In this document: piece after piece, positions 20,765 to 30,372 of the stretch
Layout of the letters: every line of letters starts with the position of its first letter
Position numbering within the stretch: position 1 is the first letter of the stretch
NCBI GenBank assembly: GCA_902570125.1
Contig: CACFXK010000003.1
Span: forward strand, 38,849-102,848
Reading direction: 5' to 3'
DNA: 64,000 nt
Source of the DNA: an uncultured Pelagibacteraceae bacterium
GTDB taxonomy: Bacteria; Pseudomonadota; Alphaproteobacteria; Pelagibacterales; Pelagibacteraceae
Program-made: the position numbers and the translations under genes
Notes under the pieces: model-generated
What the model was told of the DNA's origin: nothing
The model's input: the letters and a program-made list of their open reading frames with translations, nothing else
The model's database searches: none

Positions 20765-22017
20765 TAATGTGCCACTGCAGCTGCACCATGTTCATCAACT
20801 AGATCTCCACTTACGAATCTGTTTAGATTAAATGCTGCATTTAATTTATGTGGCTCATCATTAGCAATTGTGTGAGCAAATAAATCACCAGATCCAGGTG
20901 TTGCTTTAAAACCTCCTGTACCCCAACCACAGTTGAAGTAAAGCCCTTTTATATTAGTTTTGCTAATGATGGGACTTGCATCTGGGCAAATGTCAACAAT
21001 ACCACCCCATTGTCTTAACATCTTCATCCGACTAAAAATAGGGTATAGCTCCAATATAGCTTTTAACGTACCTTCTACTACATCATGACTTCCTCTTTGT
21101 GTATAAGATATATAAGCGTCCGTTCCAGCTCCAATGACTAATTCACCTTTATCAGATTGACTAACATAAGCGTGTACAGCATTAGACATTACAACTGTAT
21201 CTATTATTGGTTTAACTGGTTCCGATACTAATGCTTGTAACGGTTTGCTTTCAAGTGGTAATTTTAAACCTGCCATATTTGCAATTACACTTGAATGACC
21301 CGCTGCCACAACACCAATTTTTTTTGTTTTAATAAATCCTTTTGTAGTTTCAAGACCTTCAACTTGGTCTCCATTTCTTTTTATTCCTTTAACTTCACAA
21401 TTTTGAATTATATCCACACCCATTGCATCTGCACCTCTTGCATAACCCCATGCAACAGCATCATGTCTTGCAGTGCCAGCTCTTCTTTGTAATGTTCCAC
21501 CAAGTACTGGATACCTTATGTCTTGAGAAGTATTTATTATTGGACAAAACTCCTTAACTTGTTTTGTGTCTAACCAAACAGCATCAATTCCATTTAATCT
21601 ATTTGCATGAGTTCTTCTTTTTAAATCTCTAACGTCTTGAAGGTTATGTGCTAAATTCATAACCCCTCGTTGACTAAACATTATATTGTAATTTAACTCT
21701 TGAGATAAATTTTCCCAAATTTTTAATGCATGGTCATACAATCCAGCACTAGCATCCCATAAATAATTTGATCTTATGATTGTTGTATTTCTTCCAGTAT
21801 TACCACCACCAATCCAACCCTTTTCCAAAACTGCAATATTTTTCATGTCGTGTTTTTTTGCAAGATAGTATGCTGTTGCTAGTCCATGTCCACCACCACC
21901 AACAATTACTGCATCATATTCTTTTTTAGGTTCAGGATTGCCCCAAGCTTGTTTCCAGTTTTCATGCTGCGAAAAAGCATTTTTTACTAGTGAAAAAATA
22001 GAGTATTTATTTTTCAT
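20764..22017 (-). CDS. soxB: Sarcosine oxidase beta subunit
   Basis: 417 residues. Catalytic FAD subunit. The dinucleotide-binding motif is '[19 protein letters not shown]' at about residue 35. The covalent FMN histidine of this family is expected in '[17 protein letters not shown]', and the flavin-site tail is '[16 protein letters not shown]'. First gene of soxBDAG. A strong inverted repeat lies 15-49 bp upstream of its start (22032-22066). Confidence 0.96.
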   Translation of the reverse strand: MKNKYSIFSLVKNAFSQHENWKQAWGNPEPKKEYDAVIVGGGGHGLATAYYLAKKHDMKNIAVLEKGWIGGGNTGRNTTIIRSNYLWDASAGLYDHALKIWENLSQELNYNIMFSQRGVMNLAHNLQDVRDLKRRTHANRLNGIDAVWLDTKQVKEFCPIINTSQDIRYPVLGGTLQRRAGTARHDAVAWGYARGADAMGVDIIQNCEVKGIKRNGDQVEGLETTKGFIKTKKIGVVAAGHSSVIANMAGLKLPLESKPLQALVSEPVKPIIDTVVMSNAVHAYVSQSDKGELVIGAGTDAYISYTQRGSHDVVEGTLKAILELYPIFSRMKMLRQWGGIVDICPDASPIISKTNIKGLYFNCGWGTGGFKATPGSGDLFAHTIANDEPHKLNAAFNLNRFVSGDLVDEHGAAAVAH

Positions 22018-22031
22018 ATTTGCAAGAAATT

Positions 22032-22066
22032 ACTTGATTAATATTGAATATTCAATGATTTCAAGT
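22032..22066. promoter_or_regulatory. Nested inverted repeat upstream of soxB (candidate operator)
   Basis: A perfect 14-bp palindrome, ATTGAATATTCAAT (22043-22056), is nested between matching outer arms ACTTGA (22032-22037) and TCAAGT (22061-22066). The outer arms are offset by one base from exact symmetry. It lies between soxB (minus) and tRNA-Ser (plus), where an operator for the sarcosine oxidase operon would be expected. A hairpin is possible, but no T-run follows on either strand. The regulator is unknown. Confidence 0.45.
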
Positions 22067-22081
22067 TACACATGTATCAAC

Positions 22082-22172
22082 GGAAGAGTGGGTGAGTTGG
22101 CTTAAACCAGCAGTTTGCTAAATTGCCGAAGGAGCAATCCTTCCAAGGGTTCGAATCCCTTCTCTTCCGCCA
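22082..22172 (+). tRNA. tRNA-Ser(GCU)
   Basis: The acceptor stem GGAAGAG pairs with CTCTTCC, then discriminator G and an encoded CCA (22170-22172). The anticodon arm GCAGT/ATTGC encloses loop TTGCTAA with anticodon GCT (22117-22119), reading AGC/AGU serine codons. There is a long variable arm, as in serine tRNAs, and the T arm contains GGTTCGAAT. No integration scar is visible at its 3' end: the transglycosylase gene ends immediately after. Confidence 0.96.
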
Positions 22173-22173
22173 T

Positions 22174-24360
22174 TTAATACAGATTCTGATTTTTAAAGAA
22201 ATCTTTTAGGTAAATTGGCTTTTGAGACAAAATGTACCTGTAAACGTTGTAATTTTCTAAAACTCTTTGTACGTAATTTCTGGTCTCTTTAAACTTAATA
22301 AGTTCAACCCAATCAACATAGTCAATCTGTTTTTTTTGAGGATCCTTATTTATTTTTTTCCAATACTTTACTCGCTTAGGCCCAGCATTATAAGCAGCTG
22401 TAGCAAAAGGATAAGATCCTTTATACTGATTAATCAAACCTGCAATATAGTGAGATCCTAAATTAATATTATATTCAGGATCAGTTGTTAATTTAGATTT
22501 AGAGTATCCTAACTTCGCTTGTTTTGACACTGTCTTAGCAGTATAAGGCATAAGTTGCATTAATCCTTGAGCTCCAACTCTACTCCTGGCCGAGGTATCA
22601 AATTCACTTTCTTGCCTGATAATGGATAATATCAAAGCTGGATCAGGAATTTTTCTTCCACCAACAAATTTTGGTACACTCATTATTGGATAATTAAATT
22701 GGTTGTGAAATCTTTTTTGATATGAAGCAATTTTAGAAACTTGTATAGCAAAATCAAAGCGTGATATATCTGTAGCTAATTTAGCTGCTAAAGCCTCACT
22801 ACCTTTTTCAACATTATCATTTGCTAGAAATCTTAATATATGTTTTGTGTATTTATCTTTATTTAAATAATCAAGCAAATCAACAATTGCGACAAGTTTT
22901 TTTGAATAAAACTCTTGTTCATAATCATCATCTACAAACATTAATTTTTCTAGTTCAAATTTCTCTTGAGGTTTCACTTTCATATGTGAGAGTTGACCAT
23001 AGTAGGTTGTTAAATATTTTGACCCTTCCAAGAACCATTTATATGAGCTTTCTGTATCCCCAATTTTTTCATATGTTTTCCCCAACCAATATGAACCTCT
23101 AGATAAGCTGATTGGATAGCTAACATTCCTATAAAAATTTAAAAAATGATTTTCTGCTTGTTGCGCATCCTTTAAAAAACTAAGTGCTATCCATCCACTC
23201 ATCCATTCTGCTTCAGCATATTCTGCACCTTCTGTCATTGCGTGATTTGAGACAATTCTATAAGCGGTTTTATATTTTTTTTTATAAATTAAAGATCTTC
23301 CAATTATTGATCTTTCTATCCACCATTTATCTGGTCTTACTAAATATTCTTCAGAGTTTTTTATTTTGTTAAGAATTTCTAGAGAGCTGTCTACACGTCC
23401 TTTTTTCCTTCTCCATTTTAATCGATCATAATTTAAACCAGGATCATTCCTTAAATTTTTTGGAACTTTTTTAATCGCTTCATCAACTCCATATCCCCTG
23501 CTTATTAATATTTGCCTAGCTGTATAAAGTAATTGATGCTCACTAGGCAGGTATCTAATAACTCTTTTAAGATCCCAATGTTTACCCTCCCAAGCATAAT
23601 AATCAGCCCTATTTATATAATCTGACGTATCTAGAATATTTTTAAATTTTTTTCTGAAATATTTTAAATTATTTGTATTTAGATCTGCATTTATAAATCC
23701 CTCTTTTATTAATCTTATCCCATCACCAGACTTTCCAGTCTTAATTAAACTTTCTCCTAACATCATTTTACCATATCCACTTAATGGCTTATAATTTTGA
23801 AACCAATTAATTATTTCTGTAGGAGAATGGTTTTGCAAATTTATTTTGTGTTCTGCAAGATATTTAATTCTATCAAATCTTGGATAATCTTTAACTCTTT
23901 CGATAAACTTTTTGTACTCAGAAAAGGTTGCTTTGTTTCCCGATGTTAGAAGATGCCTCCACTCGATAAAATTATATATTGATTGAGCTCTTGCTTTTTT
24001 TGCAGTATTTTTTGCATCTTTCCAATTAGATTTTTCCATAAATCTAATTGCTTGTTTTGCGAATTCAAAATCTCTTTCACTGTAATATCTTGTTTTTTTA
24101 ACAGTTCTTAACAATTGTTTTTTTACTATAAGTGGTTTTTTGGGGGGTAGTAGAATTCCAAAGATCTCTTTAGGTAAATCTTTATCACCCTTTAAACTTT
24201 GTTTTTCATTAAATGTTCCAGGTTTAAGGGGAGGTACTACTACCTGACTTTTAAACGCAGGTTTTTTCTTAGGTATTATTATTTCATTCGAATATGATGA
24301 TTGAAAAAAGCTTAAAAAAAATATAATTGTTAATAGTAATTTAGATTTTCTAAAAATCAT
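22174..24360 (-). CDS. Soluble lytic murein transglycosylase (Slt-type)
   Basis: 728 residues. An N-terminal signal peptide ('LLLTIIFFLSFFQSSYS') is followed by a proline-rich stretch, a long helical superhelix typical of Slt70, and a C-terminal SLT domain (about 590-700). The catalytic Glu is in 'SIIRQESEFDTSARSRVGAQGLMQLMP', with 'YNINLGSHYIAGL' and 'AAYNAGPKRV' completing the motifs. It cleaves peptidoglycan in the periplasm. It is divergent from dapA with 27 bp between start codons. Confidence 0.93.
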   Translation of the reverse strand: MIFRKSKLLLTIIFFLSFFQSSYSNEIIIPKKKPAFKSQVVVPPLKPGTFNEKQSLKGDKDLPKEIFGILLPPKKPLIVKKQLLRTVKKTRYYSERDFEFAKQAIRFMEKSNWKDAKNTAKKARAQSIYNFIEWRHLLTSGNKATFSEYKKFIERVKDYPRFDRIKYLAEHKINLQNHSPTEIINWFQNYKPLSGYGKMMLGESLIKTGKSGDGIRLIKEGFINADLNTNNLKYFRKKFKNILDTSDYINRADYYAWEGKHWDLKRVIRYLPSEHQLLYTARQILISRGYGVDEAIKKVPKNLRNDPGLNYDRLKWRRKKGRVDSSLEILNKIKNSEEYLVRPDKWWIERSIIGRSLIYKKKYKTAYRIVSNHAMTEGAEYAEAEWMSGWIALSFLKDAQQAENHFLNFYRNVSYPISLSRGSYWLGKTYEKIGDTESSYKWFLEGSKYLTTYYGQLSHMKVKPQEKFELEKLMFVDDDYEQEFYSKKLVAIVDLLDYLNKDKYTKHILRFLANDNVEKGSEALAAKLATDISRFDFAIQVSKIASYQKRFHNQFNYPIMSVPKFVGGRKIPDPALILSIIRQESEFDTSARSRVGAQGLMQLMPYTAKTVSKQAKLGYSKSKLTTDPEYNINLGSHYIAGLINQYKGSYPFATAAYNAGPKRVKYWKKINKDPQKKQIDYVDWVELIKFKETRNYVQRVLENYNVYRYILSQKPIYLKDFFKNQNLY

Positions 24361-24387
24361 TTTTAATAACTTATGATATAAATATTT

Positions 24388-25275
24388 ATGTTTAAAGGTT
24401 CAAATGTAGCTTTAGTAACACCATTTAAAGGCGATAGCCTTGATGAGGAAACTTATTTAAAAATTATTAATTTTCATTTAGAAAATGGAACAAATGGACT
24501 CGTGCCAGCAGGTACAACTGGCGAGTCTCCAACTCTTTCACATAGAGAACATGAGAAAGTTATTGAGCTCTGTATACAAGAAGCTAAAGGAAAAATTCCT
24601 GTAATTGCAGGCACCGGATCAAATTCTACTACAGAAGCTATATCACTCACAGAGCACGCTGAAAAAGCTGGAGCAGACGGGGCCTTGATAGTGACACCTT
24701 ATTATAATAAACCCACTCAGGAGGGCTTATATCAGCATTACAAGGCAATAAACGACAAATGTGGCATACCAATCATAATTTATAATATTCCTGGCAGATC
24801 AGTTATTGATATGACAGTAGATACTATGGCAAGATTATTTGAGCTTAAGAACATTGTTGGTGTTAAAGATGCAACTGGTGATTTGAACAGAGTAGATGAG
24901 ACTTTCAAAAAAATTGGCAATGAATTTATCCAACTAACAGGCGAGGATGGTCTTGCTTATGAATATAATAAAAGAGGTGGCGTAGGGTGCATTTCTGTTA
25001 CAGCCAACATAGCTCCTAAAATGTGTTCTGATATGCAAAAATTTTCAAAATCAGAGCATAATGATGAGCAAAAAATGGCTGAAGAGATAGATAAAAAACT
25101 TCAGCCTGTTCATAAATCTTTGTTTATTGAGAGCAATCCATCACCAGTTAAATACGCAGCTAAATTGATAGGTCTATGTGATGATAATGTGAGATTGCCT
25201 TTGGTAACAGTTTTAGATGAAACAAAAGCTGAGGTTAAAAAAGCTCTTATATCTGCCGAATTAATTAATGAATAA
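24388..25275 (+). CDS. dapA: 4-hydroxy-tetrahydrodipicolinate synthase
   Basis: 295 residues. Condenses pyruvate with aspartate semialdehyde, the first step to diaminopimelate and lysine. It has 'GTTGESPTL', '[17 protein letters not shown]' (catalytic Tyr), 'IYNIPGRS' and the Schiff-base Lys in '[11 protein letters not shown]'. First gene of the long plus-strand run to recO; its stop overlaps smpB by 8 bp. Confidence 0.96.
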   Translation: MFKGSNVALVTPFKGDSLDEETYLKIINFHLENGTNGLVPAGTTGESPTLSHREHEKVIELCIQEAKGKIPVIAGTGSNSTTEAISLTEHAEKAGADGALIVTPYYNKPTQEGLYQHYKAINDKCGIPIIIYNIPGRSVIDMTVDTMARLFELKNIVGVKDATGDLNRVDETFKKIGNEFIQLTGEDGLAYEYNKRGGVGCISVTANIAPKMCSDMQKFSKSEHNDEQKMAEEIDKKLQPVHKSLFIESNPSPVKYAAKLIGLCDDNVRLPLVTVLDETKAEVKKALISAELINE

Positions 25276-25738
25276 AAAAACCATTCCTGGTTTAAAAATC
25301 ATTACAATTAATAGAAAAGCATCTTTTAATTATTTTTTTAAAGAGATATTTGAAGCAGGTATAGTTCTAAAAGGTTCTGAAATAAAATCAGTAAGATCAG
25401 GTAAAATTAATATAGCAGACTCATATGCTGTCGATAAAGATGGAGAAATTTTTTTGATTAATTCACATATACCTATTTATAAACAAGCTAGTTATTCAAA
25501 TCATAACCCTTACTCTGAAAGAAAACTTTTATTAAATAAAAAAGAAATTAATAAAATTATCGGTAGAATTCATGAAGATGGTTTGACTATTGTACCAACA
25601 AAAATGTATTTCAAAAAAGGTAAGGCAAAATTAGAGATTGCAGTAGCCAAAGGTAAAAAACAATTTGATAAAAGACTGACAAAGAAAACAAGAGACTGGA
25701 ACCGTGAAAAAGCAAGATATATTAGAAAATCAAGTTAA
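25268..25738 (+). CDS. smpB: SsrA-binding protein SmpB
   Basis: 156 residues. Binds tmRNA during trans-translation. Canonical motifs: '[26 protein letters not shown]', 'HIPIYKQAS' and '[13 protein letters not shown]', with the C-terminal basic tail '[20 protein letters not shown]' that folds in the ribosomal mRNA channel. The tmRNA gene itself was not found in this window. Overlaps folK by 35 bp. Confidence 0.96.
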   Translation: MNKKTIPGLKIITINRKASFNYFFKEIFEAGIVLKGSEIKSVRSGKINIADSYAVDKDGEIFLINSHIPIYKQASYSNHNPYSERKLLLNKKEINKIIGRIHEDGLTIVPTKMYFKKGKAKLEIAVAKGKKQFDKRLTKKTRDWNREKARYIRKSS

Positions 25739-26234
25739 TTTTGTATACCTGGCATTAGGTTCTAATCTTGGAGACAAGAAAAATAATTTAAATAAAAGTA
25801 TAGATTTAATCCAAAAAGAGGGAATTTTTATAAAGAAAAGATCGAAATTTTATATCACAAAATCTTGGCCAAATGATAATTTTCCAAATTTTATTAATTC
25901 TATCATATTGATTGAGACAAAATTAAATATAATCGAATTATTTTTAAAAATTAAAAAAATTGAAAAAAAATTGGGAAGAATAAAGTCAAAAAGAAATCAT
26001 CCAAGAATATGTGATATTGATATAATTGATTATAATGGTGAAATAATCCATAGAAAACTTGGAAATCATAAACTCAATACTCCACATAAAAGAATGCATA
26101 ATAGAAATTTTGTTCTGTTTCCTTTATATGAATTAGATAAAGATTGGGTTCACCCTAAACTTAATAAAAATATAGTCATTTTAATGTCAAATTTAACCTC
26201 AGATCAGTTATTGGGTATTAAAATTGCTCAATAA
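25704..26234 (+). CDS. folK: 6-hydroxymethyldihydropterin pyrophosphokinase FolK
   Basis: 176 residues. Transfers pyrophosphate from ATP to the pterin in folate synthesis. Motifs: '[16 protein letters not shown]', '[14 protein letters not shown]', the metal-binding '[13 protein letters not shown]' and '[20 protein letters not shown]'. The only usable start is GTG 25704, inside smpB, followed by 13 residues before the conserved strand; no ATG lies closer in frame. Confidence 0.9.
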   Translation: MKKQDILENQVNFVYLALGSNLGDKKNNLNKSIDLIQKEGIFIKKRSKFYITKSWPNDNFPNFINSIILIETKLNIIELFLKIKKIEKKLGRIKSKRNHPRICDIDIIDYNGEIIHRKLGNHKLNTPHKRMHNRNFVLFPLYELDKDWVHPKLNKNIVILMSNLTSDQLLGIKIAQ

Positions 26235-26250
26235 AATGATATAAATAGTC

Positions 26251-27993
26251 ATGCTTAAATCTGAAGAATTAATTAATAAGGTAAAAAATTATAACAAGTT
26301 TCTTAATCCAGAAACTTTATCAAAAGCCTATGATTTTGCTTTAAAAGCCCATGAAAAACAAAAAAGAGATGAGGGCTCACCTTATATTATTCATCCGATA
26401 GCAGTTGCAAATATTTTAACTGAGTTAAAGCTAGACAGTGCAACTATAGCTACTGGTTTACTTCATGATACAATAGAAGATACTCATGCAACTTATAATA
26501 CAATACAAGCAGAATTTGGAAAAGAAGTTGCTGATTTAGTTGATGGTGTTACAAAAATTTCTGAGTTTGAAAATCAAGCAATATCAAACTCTAAAGCAGA
26601 AAATTTTAGAAAATTAATATTAGCAACATCAAAAGACATCCGTGTTTTACTGGTGAAACTCGCTGATAGACTACACAATATGCGTACCATTAAAGTTGTT
26701 GATAAAGAAAAGCAAATTAGAAAAGCAAAAGAAACAATGGAAATTTATGCGCCACTTGCAGATAGGATGGGCATGCATCGTATAAGAGATGAATTAGAAG
26801 ACCTTTCTTTTGAAGTTTTAAATGAAGATGCAAGAAAATTGATAAAAGACAGATTAGATAAAATTAAAGAAAATAATCTTATTAACTTTAATAATATTTC
26901 TGATGAGTTCTTTGAAATACTTAAAAACAAAAATATAGAACCAAAAATAGTTGGAAGAGAGAAAACTCCTTTTTCAATTTGGAGAAAAATCCAAAAAAAA
27001 AGAACTTCTCTTGAACAAATAACAGACATTATTGGGTTTAGAATTATTTTAGATAATATTGACGATTGTTATAAAGCTTTAGGAATTTTCCATAGTAAAT
27101 GGAATTGTATACCAGGTAAATTTAAAGATTATATTTCATCGCCAAAAATCAATAAATATCAATCATTACACACAGCTATTATTGGACCAAATAAAAGACC
27201 AATTGAAATCCAGTTAAGAACAAAACAAATGCATGAGTTTGCAGAAAGAGGTATTGCTTCTCACTGGAAATATAAGTCATCAGAAAAATTTAATTCTTTA
27301 ACTTGGAAGGAGTATGATTGGTTAGCAGATTTAGTCGAAATTATTGATAAAAATGAGAATCCAGATGACTCTTATGAATATACAAAACTGCAAATGTTTC
27401 AAGAAAACGCTTTTTGTTTCACACCAAAAGGATCAATTATAAAACTACCTAAAAATGCTACACCAATAGATTTTGCTTATGCGGTCCATACTCAAATCGG
27501 AGATGCTGCAGTTGGTTGTGAAATAAATGGAAATGAAAGCGCATTGCAATCTATATTAAGAAATGGGGATGTAGTTAATATTATCACCTCTAAAAAAGCC
27601 TCTCCTTCATTACATTGGTTAACGAGCACCAAAACAGGGAAAGCTCGTGCCGCAATTAGACGTTATTGGCAGTACCGTGAAAACAGTAAACCGATTAAGG
27701 AAAAAAGATATAATACTACGCTTTGGATTTCTCTGCCTGACGAACCTGGAAAAATGGGTGATGTAACAACCATGATAGGTGAAAACTTTGTTAATATTTC
27801 AAGTGTAGAAATGGTAGAAAAACTCAATGGAAGGATTAATTTCAAATTTAATTTAATCATCCATGACCTTAAGAACTTTACAAAATTGATAAGTGAACTA
27901 AAACAAAAAGAATATAAATTTAAAATTATAAGACACAAAAATAAAAAATATGCTTTCTTTAAAAAACTCTTTAGCAGTTTTAAGAAAAACTAA
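26251..27993 (+). CDS. spoT: Bifunctional (p)ppGpp synthetase/hydrolase, short form
   Basis: 580 residues, about 150 shorter than typical long Rel/SpoT. The HD hydrolase is intact ('HPIAVA', 'TGLLHDTIEDT', 'VKLADRLHNMRTI'). The synthetase is also intact ('GFRIILDNIDDCYKALG', 'FKDYISSPKINKYQSLHTAI', 'IQLRTKQMHEFAERGIASHWKYK'), followed by a TGS domain ('FCFTPKGSIIKLPKNATPIDFAYAVHTQIG'). After TGS only an ACT-like segment remains ('WISLPDEPGKMGDVTTMIG'); the helical and zinc-finger part is missing. No rpoZ precedes it. The 3' end overlaps pyrE by 44 bp. Confidence 0.93.
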   Translation: MLKSEELINKVKNYNKFLNPETLSKAYDFALKAHEKQKRDEGSPYIIHPIAVANILTELKLDSATIATGLLHDTIEDTHATYNTIQAEFGKEVADLVDGVTKISEFENQAISNSKAENFRKLILATSKDIRVLLVKLADRLHNMRTIKVVDKEKQIRKAKETMEIYAPLADRMGMHRIRDELEDLSFEVLNEDARKLIKDRLDKIKENNLINFNNISDEFFEILKNKNIEPKIVGREKTPFSIWRKIQKKRTSLEQITDIIGFRIILDNIDDCYKALGIFHSKWNCIPGKFKDYISSPKINKYQSLHTAIIGPNKRPIEIQLRTKQMHEFAERGIASHWKYKSSEKFNSLTWKEYDWLADLVEIIDKNENPDDSYEYTKLQMFQENAFCFTPKGSIIKLPKNATPIDFAYAVHTQIGDAAVGCEINGNESALQSILRNGDVVNIITSKKASPSLHWLTSTKTGKARAAIRRYWQYRENSKPIKEKRYNTTLWISLPDEPGKMGDVTTMIGENFVNISSVEMVEKLNGRINFKFNLIIHDLKNFTKLISELKQKEYKFKIIRHKNKKYAFFKKLFSSFKKN

Positions 27994-28540
27994 TGCTTTG
28001 TTAGATGGACATTTTGTATTGTCATCTGGACTACATTCACCTTCTTATGTGCAATGTGCAAAATTATTAAGCTTTCCAAACAAATCTGAAAAATTTACAA
28101 AATCTTTAGCAGGTAAAATAAAAAAAAAATTTAAAAAAATTGATTTAATTCTTTCACCAGCGATGGGTGGAATTGTAATTGGTTATGAAATCGGCAGAGT
28201 TTTAAAAAAAGAAACAATTTTTTGTGAACGTGTTGAGGGAAATTTTAAGTTAAGAAGAGGTTTTTATATTAAAAAAAAATCAAGAGTTTTAATTATTGAA
28301 GATGTTATAACTACTGGAAAATCAAGTTTAGAGTGTGCTAAATTAATAAAAAAATCTGGCGCAATTTTATTAGGATTTGCGTGTTTAATTGATAGATCTA
28401 ATAACCAAACTTTAAAAATAAAAAGAAAAAATATAATTTCACAAGTAAAATTAAAAATACCAACTTTTAAAAAAAAAAATATTCCAGAAAGTCTAAAAAA
28501 AATTCCAATTACCAAACCTGGAAGTAGATTTTTAAAATGA
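27950..28540 (+). CDS. pyrE: Orotate phosphoribosyltransferase
   Basis: 196 residues. Makes OMP from orotate and PRPP. The N-terminal 'GHFVLSSGLHSPSYVQCAKLL' and the PRPP loop 'VLIIEDVITTGKSSLECAKL' are diagnostic. The start lies 44 bp inside spoT; this ATG is kept because the conserved family N-terminus begins right after it. Stop overlaps pdxJ by four bases (ATGA). Confidence 0.95.
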   Translation: MLSLKNSLAVLRKTNALLDGHFVLSSGLHSPSYVQCAKLLSFPNKSEKFTKSLAGKIKKKFKKIDLILSPAMGGIVIGYEIGRVLKKETIFCERVEGNFKLRRGFYIKKKSRVLIIEDVITTGKSSLECAKLIKKSGAILLGFACLIDRSNNQTLKIKRKNIISQVKLKIPTFKKKNIPESLKKIPITKPGSRFLK

Positions 28541-29256
28541 AAAAGAGACTAGGGGTTAATATTGACCATGTTGCAACGTTGAGAAATGCTAGAGGTGAAA
28601 AACATCCTGATCCCTATACTGTAGCTTTAGATGTTTTAAAGGCTGGCGCAGACTCTATTACTGTTCATTTGAGAGAAGATAGGCGACACATTAATGATAT
28701 GGATTTAAAAATTCTCTCATCAAATAAATCAATCCCTATTAATTTGGAAATAGCTTCAGATCCAAAAATGATTAATATTGCATTAAAAAATAAACCTTCT
28801 TTTATTTGTCTTGTTCCTGAAAAAAGAAATGAAGTTACGACAGAAGGAGGATTAAATTTGAAAAAGAATAAAAATAAAATCAAAAAAATATTAGAAATCT
28901 TTAATAGAAATAATATTAGAACAAGCTTATTTATAAACCCATCTCTGCAAGATATAAAATTATCAAAAATCTTAGGAAGTAAATGTATAGAAATACATAC
29001 AGGTAAGATTTCCAACCAAATAAAACAAAAAAAAAATTATACTAAAGAGCTTAATAAAATTAAAAAATGTGCTTTTTATGGAAATAAAATAGGTTTAGAG
29101 GTTCATGCTGGACATGGTATGGATTATAAAACAACAAAAATACTAAATAAGATAAAACATATTGAGGAATTTAATATAGGCCATTTTATAATTGGAGAGT
29201 CTGTCTCACATAGTATTTCAAAAGTAGTTAAACAATTTATTAAAATATTAAAATAA
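28537..29256 (+). CDS. pdxJ: Pyridoxine 5'-phosphate synthase PdxJ
   Basis: 239 residues. Condenses 1-deoxyxylulose 5-phosphate with aminoacetone phosphate in vitamin B6 synthesis. Motifs 'GVNIDHVATLRNARG', 'ADSITVHLREDRRHI', 'LVPEKRNEVTTEGGL', 'EIHTG' and 'GLEVHAGHGMDYKT' are all present. One-base overlap with acpS, matching the widespread pdxJ-acpS pair. Confidence 0.96.
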   Translation: MKKRLGVNIDHVATLRNARGEKHPDPYTVALDVLKAGADSITVHLREDRRHINDMDLKILSSNKSIPINLEIASDPKMINIALKNKPSFICLVPEKRNEVTTEGGLNLKKNKNKIKKILEIFNRNNIRTSLFINPSLQDIKLSKILGSKCIEIHTGKISNQIKQKKNYTKELNKIKKCAFYGNKIGLEVHAGHGMDYKTTKILNKIKHIEEFNIGHFIIGESVSHSISKVVKQFIKILK

Positions 29257-29645
29257 TGCATATAATTGGTAATGGTGTTGATATTATTAAAAACAGTAGA
29301 ATAAATAATTCATTAAAAATTAAAGGTTTTTTAAATAGAATTTTTACAGAAAAAGAAATTCAACAAGGAAAAAAATTAAAAAACAAAATTAATTTTTATG
29401 CAAAAAGATTTGCTGCAAAAGAGGCATTTGTTAAAGCAATTGGAACCGGCTTTAGGTCAGATATAAATTTTATAGATATTGAAATTAAGAATTACAAGAA
29501 TGGAAAACCATATATTTCACTATCAAAAAAATTAAACAATTTTTTGCAAAAAAAATTCAAAATACAAAAATATAAAGTCTTTTTATCACTTTCTGATGAA
29601 AAAGATTATTCAATAGCGTTTGTTGTTATAGATAAAAAAATATGA
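29256..29645 (+). CDS. acpS: Holo-[acyl-carrier-protein] synthase
   Basis: 129 residues. Transfers 4'-phosphopantetheine from CoA to ACP. Diagnostic motifs are 'IGNGVDIIKNSRI' and 'YAKRFAAKEAFVKAIGTGF', with 'SLSDEKDYSIAFVVI' at the end. Its stop overlaps the lepB ATG. Confidence 0.94.
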   Translation: MHIIGNGVDIIKNSRINNSLKIKGFLNRIFTEKEIQQGKKLKNKINFYAKRFAAKEAFVKAIGTGFRSDINFIDIEIKNYKNGKPYISLSKKLNNFLQKKFKIQKYKVFLSLSDEKDYSIAFVVIDKKI

Positions 29646-30370
29646 AAAAAGTAATTATTGAAAATATTAAAACTATAATTTATGCACTCATCATTGCAGT
29701 TTTAATTAGATCAATTTTGTTGCAACCTTTTTATATTCCTTCATCATCAATGGAACCAAATTTATTGGTTGGGGATAGACTTTTTGTAACTAAATTCACA
29801 TATGGTTATAGCAAACATTCCTTCCCATTTAGTCCATCTATTTTTGAAAATCGTATTTTTAACGATAATCCTAAAAGAGGAGACGTTGCTGTATTTAAAA
29901 CTCCAGCCGATAATAGAACTGATTATATAAAGCGTGTTATTGGTTTACCGGGTGATACAATTCAGTTTATTAATGGCAATCTTTACCTTAATGGAAATCA
30001 AATTTTAAAAACAATTAAATCAAAAAATATCACTAATTATTGCGGAAAATCAAAAATAAAAGTTAACACATTTGAGGAAAGGCTACCAAACGGTAAAGTT
30101 TATTTGGCATCATACAGAACTGATATTACTTTTGCTGAATCAGATAAATACCTTGTTCCAAAAGATCATTTATTTTTCTTAGGAGATAATAGGGATTGTT
30201 CAAAAGATAGTAGATTTTTATCTGAAGTTGGATATGTTCATAAAAATAATCTTGTGGGTAAAGCTCAAATATTATTTTTTTCGTCAGATCCATTTGTAGG
30301 AAGTATTGTTAAATTTTGGAAATGGAATGAAATATTAAGGTTAAATAGATTTTTCAAATTAATTGATTAA
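29642..30370 (+). CDS. lepB: Signal peptidase I
   Basis: 242 residues. Membrane serine/lysine protease that removes signal peptides. One N-terminal membrane helix ('TIIYALIIAVLIRSILL') precedes the catalytic Ser in 'IPSSSMEPNLLVGDRLFV'. The catalytic Lys region is 'DYIKRVIGLPGDTIQF' and box E is 'LFFLGDNRDCSKDSRF'. Overlaps acpS by 4 bp; two bases separate it from rnc. Confidence 0.96.
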   Translation: MKKVIIENIKTIIYALIIAVLIRSILLQPFYIPSSSMEPNLLVGDRLFVTKFTYGYSKHSFPFSPSIFENRIFNDNPKRGDVAVFKTPADNRTDYIKRVIGLPGDTIQFINGNLYLNGNQILKTIKSKNITNYCGKSKIKVNTFEERLPNGKVYLASYRTDITFAESDKYLVPKDHLFFLGDNRDCSKDSRFLSEVGYVHKNNLVGKAQILFFSSDPFVGSIVKFWKWNEILRLNRFFKLID

Positions 30371-30372
30371 TT

